Translations under genes and position numbers: made by a program
The notes under the pieces: generated by a model
Told to the model about the DNA's origin: nothing
The model's database searches: none
What the model saw: only the letters and a program-made list of their open reading frames with translations
Shown here: piece by piece, positions 13,957 to 15,784 of the stretch
Numbering within the stretch: the first letter of the stretch is position 1
Layout: every line of letters starts with the position of its first letter
Origin: an uncultured Eubacteriales bacterium
GTDB taxonomy: Bacteria; Bacillota; Clostridia; Oscillospirales; Acutalibacteraceae
NCBI GenBank assembly: GCA_900319615.1
Contig: ONPE01000030.1
Location: 1 to 15,784, forward strand
Length of the DNA: 15,784 nucleotides
Direction: 5' to 3'

Positions 13957-14082
13957 ACACTTGTATAATACTAATATTCCCGACTTTATTATAAAAAATT
14001 ATACAAAAAGAGCGCCGTGCCCTTCGACGCCCCATAGATCGCAGAGAAAACAACTATATATGCCGCAGCTGCATATTACCCA

Positions 14083-14111
14083 TTGATAAATCAACAAAAG
14101 TGGTGTATAAT
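14083..14111 (+). promoter_or_regulatory. Upstream promoter (P1) toward argG
   Basis: TTGATA (14083-14088), a 17 bp spacer, then TATAAT (14106-14111). It would give a leader of about 130 nt running through the ATGC boxes. No leader peptide or T-box-like structure is evident. Confidence 0.6.
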
Positions 14112-14133
14112 AGACATCGGATTTTGTCGAGGA

Positions 14134-14231
14134 TGACAGAAAATGCATCAATCTGCAAAAATATGCGGATAATCCTTGACAAATATGCAAAATAGGTTAT
14201 AATATATGCATAAACACAAAATATAACGCAT
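14134..14231 (+). promoter_or_regulatory. Phased ATGC boxes, candidate ArgR operator array
   Basis: ATGC occurs at 14143, 14163, 14185 and 14206, and as GCAT at 14228, with steps of 20, 22, 21 and 22 bp. E. coli ARG boxes (TGNAT-N4-ATNCA core, 18 bp boxes 3 bp apart) also repeat every 21 bp. The best single match is TGCAAAAATATGCG (14154-14167). The boxes ending at 14189 and 14210 have weak left halves but overlap the -35 and -10 of argG P2. Placement and spacing suggest repression by arginine. The regulator's identity is inference. Confidence 0.45.
14176..14203 (+). promoter_or_regulatory. Proximal promoter (P2) of argG
   Basis: TTGACA (14176-14181), a 16 bp spacer, then TATAAT (14198-14203). 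Both hexamers are consensus and lie within the ATGC box ladder, so a protein bound there would block polymerase. The leader is about 40 nt. Confidence 0.8.
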
Positions 14232-14250
14232 ATTCATTCGGAGGTACATT

Positions 14251-15480
14251 ATGAAAGCACTTAACAAAGATTCCATCAAAAAGGTCGTACTCGCTTATTC
14301 CGGCGGTCTTGACACATCTATCATCATCCCGTGGCTCAAAGAGAATTACAATAACTGCGAGGTCATCGCCGTATCCGGCAACGTCGGACAGAACGACGAG
14401 CTGGAGGGTCTGGAGGAGAAGGCTATCGCCACCGGCGCTTCAAAGCTCTACATCCTCGACCTTACCGAAGAGTATGTCGACGACTATATCATCCCCACCA
14501 TGAAGGCAGGGGCAGTATATGAAGATTATCTGCTGGGCACCTCCACAGCCCGTCCGTGCATCGCAAAGGGTCTTGTGGACGTAGCGATCAAGGAAGGCGC
14601 CGACGCTATCTGCCACGGCTGCACCGGCAAGGGCAACGATCAGGTACGTTTCGAGCTCGCTATCAAGCATTTCGCTCCCGAGATGGCTATCATCGCACCG
14701 TGGAGAGAGTGGGATATCAAATCCCGTGAGGAAGAGATCGAGTATGCCGAGGCGCACAACATCCCCCTCAAGATCAACCGCGAGACCAACTACAGCAAGG
14801 ACAAGAACCTCTGGCACCTCTCTCACGAGGGTCTTGACCTCGAGGATACAAACAACGAGCCGACCTATGAGAAGAAGGGCTTCTTAGAGATGGGCGTCTC
14901 CCCGATCGACGCTCCCGACGAGCCCACCTACGTCACCCTCGATTTTGAGCAGGGCGTGCCCGTAGCTATCGACGGCGAGAAGATGTCCGCCAAGAACATC
15001 ATCCTCAAGCTCAACGAGCTGGGCGGCAAGAACGGCATCGGCATCACCGATATCGTAGAGAACCGTCTGGTCGGCATGAAGTGCCGCGGCGTATACGAGA
15101 CCCCCGGCGGCACCATCCTCTACAAGGCGCACGAGATGCTCGAGGCTATCTGCCTTGACAAGATGACCATGCACGAGAAGCAGCGCATCTCCATCACCTT
15201 CGCCGAGCTCGTCTACAACGGCCAGTGGTTCACACCTCTGCGCGAGGCTCTCTCCGCCTTCGTCGACAAGACTCAGGAGAAGGTCACAGGCTACGTCAAG
15301 CTCAAGCTCTACAAGGGCAACATCATCAAGGCAGGCGTAGACAGCCCCTACAGCCTCTACAGCGAAGAGATCGCGACCTTCGGCGAGTCCGACTACGATC
15401 AGAAGGATTCCGCAGGCTTCATCAACCTCTACGGTCTGCCGATCAAGGTGCAGGCGGTAGTCGACGCGAAGAATAAGTGA
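14251..15480 (+). CDS. argG: Argininosuccinate synthase
   Basis: It joins citrulline and aspartate using ATP to form argininosuccinate, the penultimate step of arginine synthesis. The 409 residues match the usual length of about 400. The nucleotide-binding PP-motif AYSGGLDTS is at 15-23. STARPCIAKGLVDVA and HGCTGKGNDQVRFEL form the conserved ATP and citrulline/aspartate site. LWHLSHEGLDLED is another conserved block, and YETPGGTILYKAHE lies in the C-terminal part. The start follows CGGAGG (14239-14244), six bases before ATG. argH follows after a 205 bp gap filled by a repeat element, with no simple terminator, so the pair is probably co-transcribed. Confidence 0.97.
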   Translation: MKALNKDSIKKVVLAYSGGLDTSIIIPWLKENYNNCEVIAVSGNVGQNDELEGLEEKAIATGASKLYILDLTEEYVDDYIIPTMKAGAVYEDYLLGTSTARPCIAKGLVDVAIKEGADAICHGCTGKGNDQVRFELAIKHFAPEMAIIAPWREWDIKSREEEIEYAEAHNIPLKINRETNYSKDKNLWHLSHEGLDLEDTNNEPTYEKKGFLEMGVSPIDAPDEPTYVTLDFEQGVPVAIDGEKMSAKNIILKLNELGGKNGIGITDIVENRLVGMKCRGVYETPGGTILYKAHEMLEAICLDKMTMHEKQRISITFAELVYNGQWFTPLREALSAFVDKTQEKVTGYVKLKLYKGNIIKAGVDSPYSLYSEEIATFGESDYDQKDSAGFINLYGLPIKVQAVVDAKNK

Positions 15481-15483
15481 GAT

Positions 15484-15631
15484 AGGCCCCCTTTCCTAAG
15501 GGAGGCTTGGACATAGATCAACACTGCTATGGGTCGGGGAGCATTTTAACCTCCGACCCTCATGGCGTTTATCTTCCCTAAAGGCTCCCTTTGGTAAAGG
15601 GAGCTGTCGCCGTATGGCGACTGAGGGATTG
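15484..15631 (+). repeat. Structured dispersed element in the argG-argH gap
   Basis: About 148 bp with successive hairpins. An imperfect one is at about 15485-15508 (CCCCCTTT against AAGGGAGG). A second pairs GGGTCGG with CCGACCC (within 15530-15560). A perfect 9 bp stem GCTCCCTTT-GGT-AAAGGGAGC (15584-15604) comes next, then GTCGCC-GTAT-GGCGAC (15606-15621), and last TGAGGGATTG. The last three modules have the same order as the left arm of the thyA-folA element: pyrimidine/purine hairpin, GC palindrome, TGAGG. The family is non-coding and resembles repeats I recall as common in gut Clostridia. Confidence 0.7.
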
Positions 15632-15685
15632 TTAAAATTGTTTGAGCGATTATTCGCGAGTAACTTAGAATAAAGGAAGATAATC

Positions 15686-15784
15686 ATGGCAAAGATGTGG
15701 GCGGGTCGCACCGCCGGAGATACAAGCAAGCTCGCCGACGAGTTCAACAGCTCCATCGGCTTCGACAGCCGTATGTATAAGGAG
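15686..15784 (+). CDS. argH: Argininosuccinate lyase, N-terminal 33 codons only (cut by the window end)
   Basis: The visible N-terminus begins MAKMWAGRTAGDTSK and contains EFNSSIGFDSRMYKE, which matches the start of argininosuccinate lyases (M-W-G/A-G-R, then EFN-S-I-F-D-R-L/M-Y). The enzyme splits argininosuccinate into arginine and fumarate. The ribosome site AAAGGAAG (15673-15680) lies five bases before the ATG. The catalytic residues are outside the window, but following argG directly supports the call. Confidence 0.9.
   Translation, partial: MAKMWAGRTAGDTSKLADEFNSSIGFDSRMYKE

Noticed and set aside
14111..14250. T-box or arginine riboswitch in the argG leader
   Set aside because: No T-box sequence, specifier stem or terminator/antiterminator pair could be drawn; the region is A/T-rich and better explained by operator boxes.

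Overview
The window looks like chromosomal DNA from a strictly anaerobic, GC-rich gut Firmicute, probably a Ruminococcaceae/Oscillospiraceae-type clostridium. This is an inference from four things: a single-chain pyruvate:ferredoxin oxidoreductase, a clostridial-type ThyA, an OGG1-like glycosylase, and intergenic regions filled with short dispersed repeats of the kind common in gut Clostridia. I see no rRNA, tRNA, CRISPR array, transposase, phage gene or origin.

Layout. (1) 1-3012 (+): the 3' end of an OGG1-type DNA glycosylase, then a 765-residue polytopic membrane protein resembling GT-C glycosyltransferases. (2) 3039-5333 (+): a strong promoter, a 76-residue two-helix membrane protein, thyA, a MITE-like inverted-repeat element, folA with an unexplained C-terminal extension, and a terminator. 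Two near-identical 43-44 bp repeats in opposite orientation bracket thyA-folA. (3) 5334-5857: a gene-free stretch holding repeat remnants, a possible three-way-junction RNA fold, an exact second copy of the folA terminator, and the promoter and leader of the next gene. (4) 5858-9443 (+): nifJ/por and its terminator. (5) 9444-9706: a heptamer tandem array with a hairpin, flanked by a 16 bp direct repeat, then a promoter. (6) 9707-12326 (+): a surface-polymer enzyme (GT2 domain plus CDP-glycerol-type phosphotransferase domain) split by an apparent single-base frameshift. It ends convergently, at a shared bidirectional terminator, with (7) 12388-13896 (-), an acyltransferase-3 membrane protein with a consensus promoter. 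(8) 13897-14250: divergent promoters, including two for argG and a ladder of ATGC boxes with about 21 bp spacing that suggests ArgR control. (9) 14251-15784 (+): argG, a second structured repeat element, and the first 33 codons of argH.

How the genes work together. ThyA makes dTMP and dihydrofolate, and FolA recycles the dihydrofolate. ArgG and ArgH are the last two steps of arginine synthesis. NifJ oxidises pyruvate to acetyl-CoA and reduces ferredoxin. The split GT2/CDP-glycerol-type enzyme, the acyltransferase and the GT-C-like protein probably build or decorate cell-surface polymers.

I did not find a clear new multi-gene system. The best leads are the frameshifted two-domain enzyme, the DHFR extension, the structured island between twin terminators at 5311-5627, the phased boxes before argG, and the repeat elements placed inside or around metabolic gene pairs.
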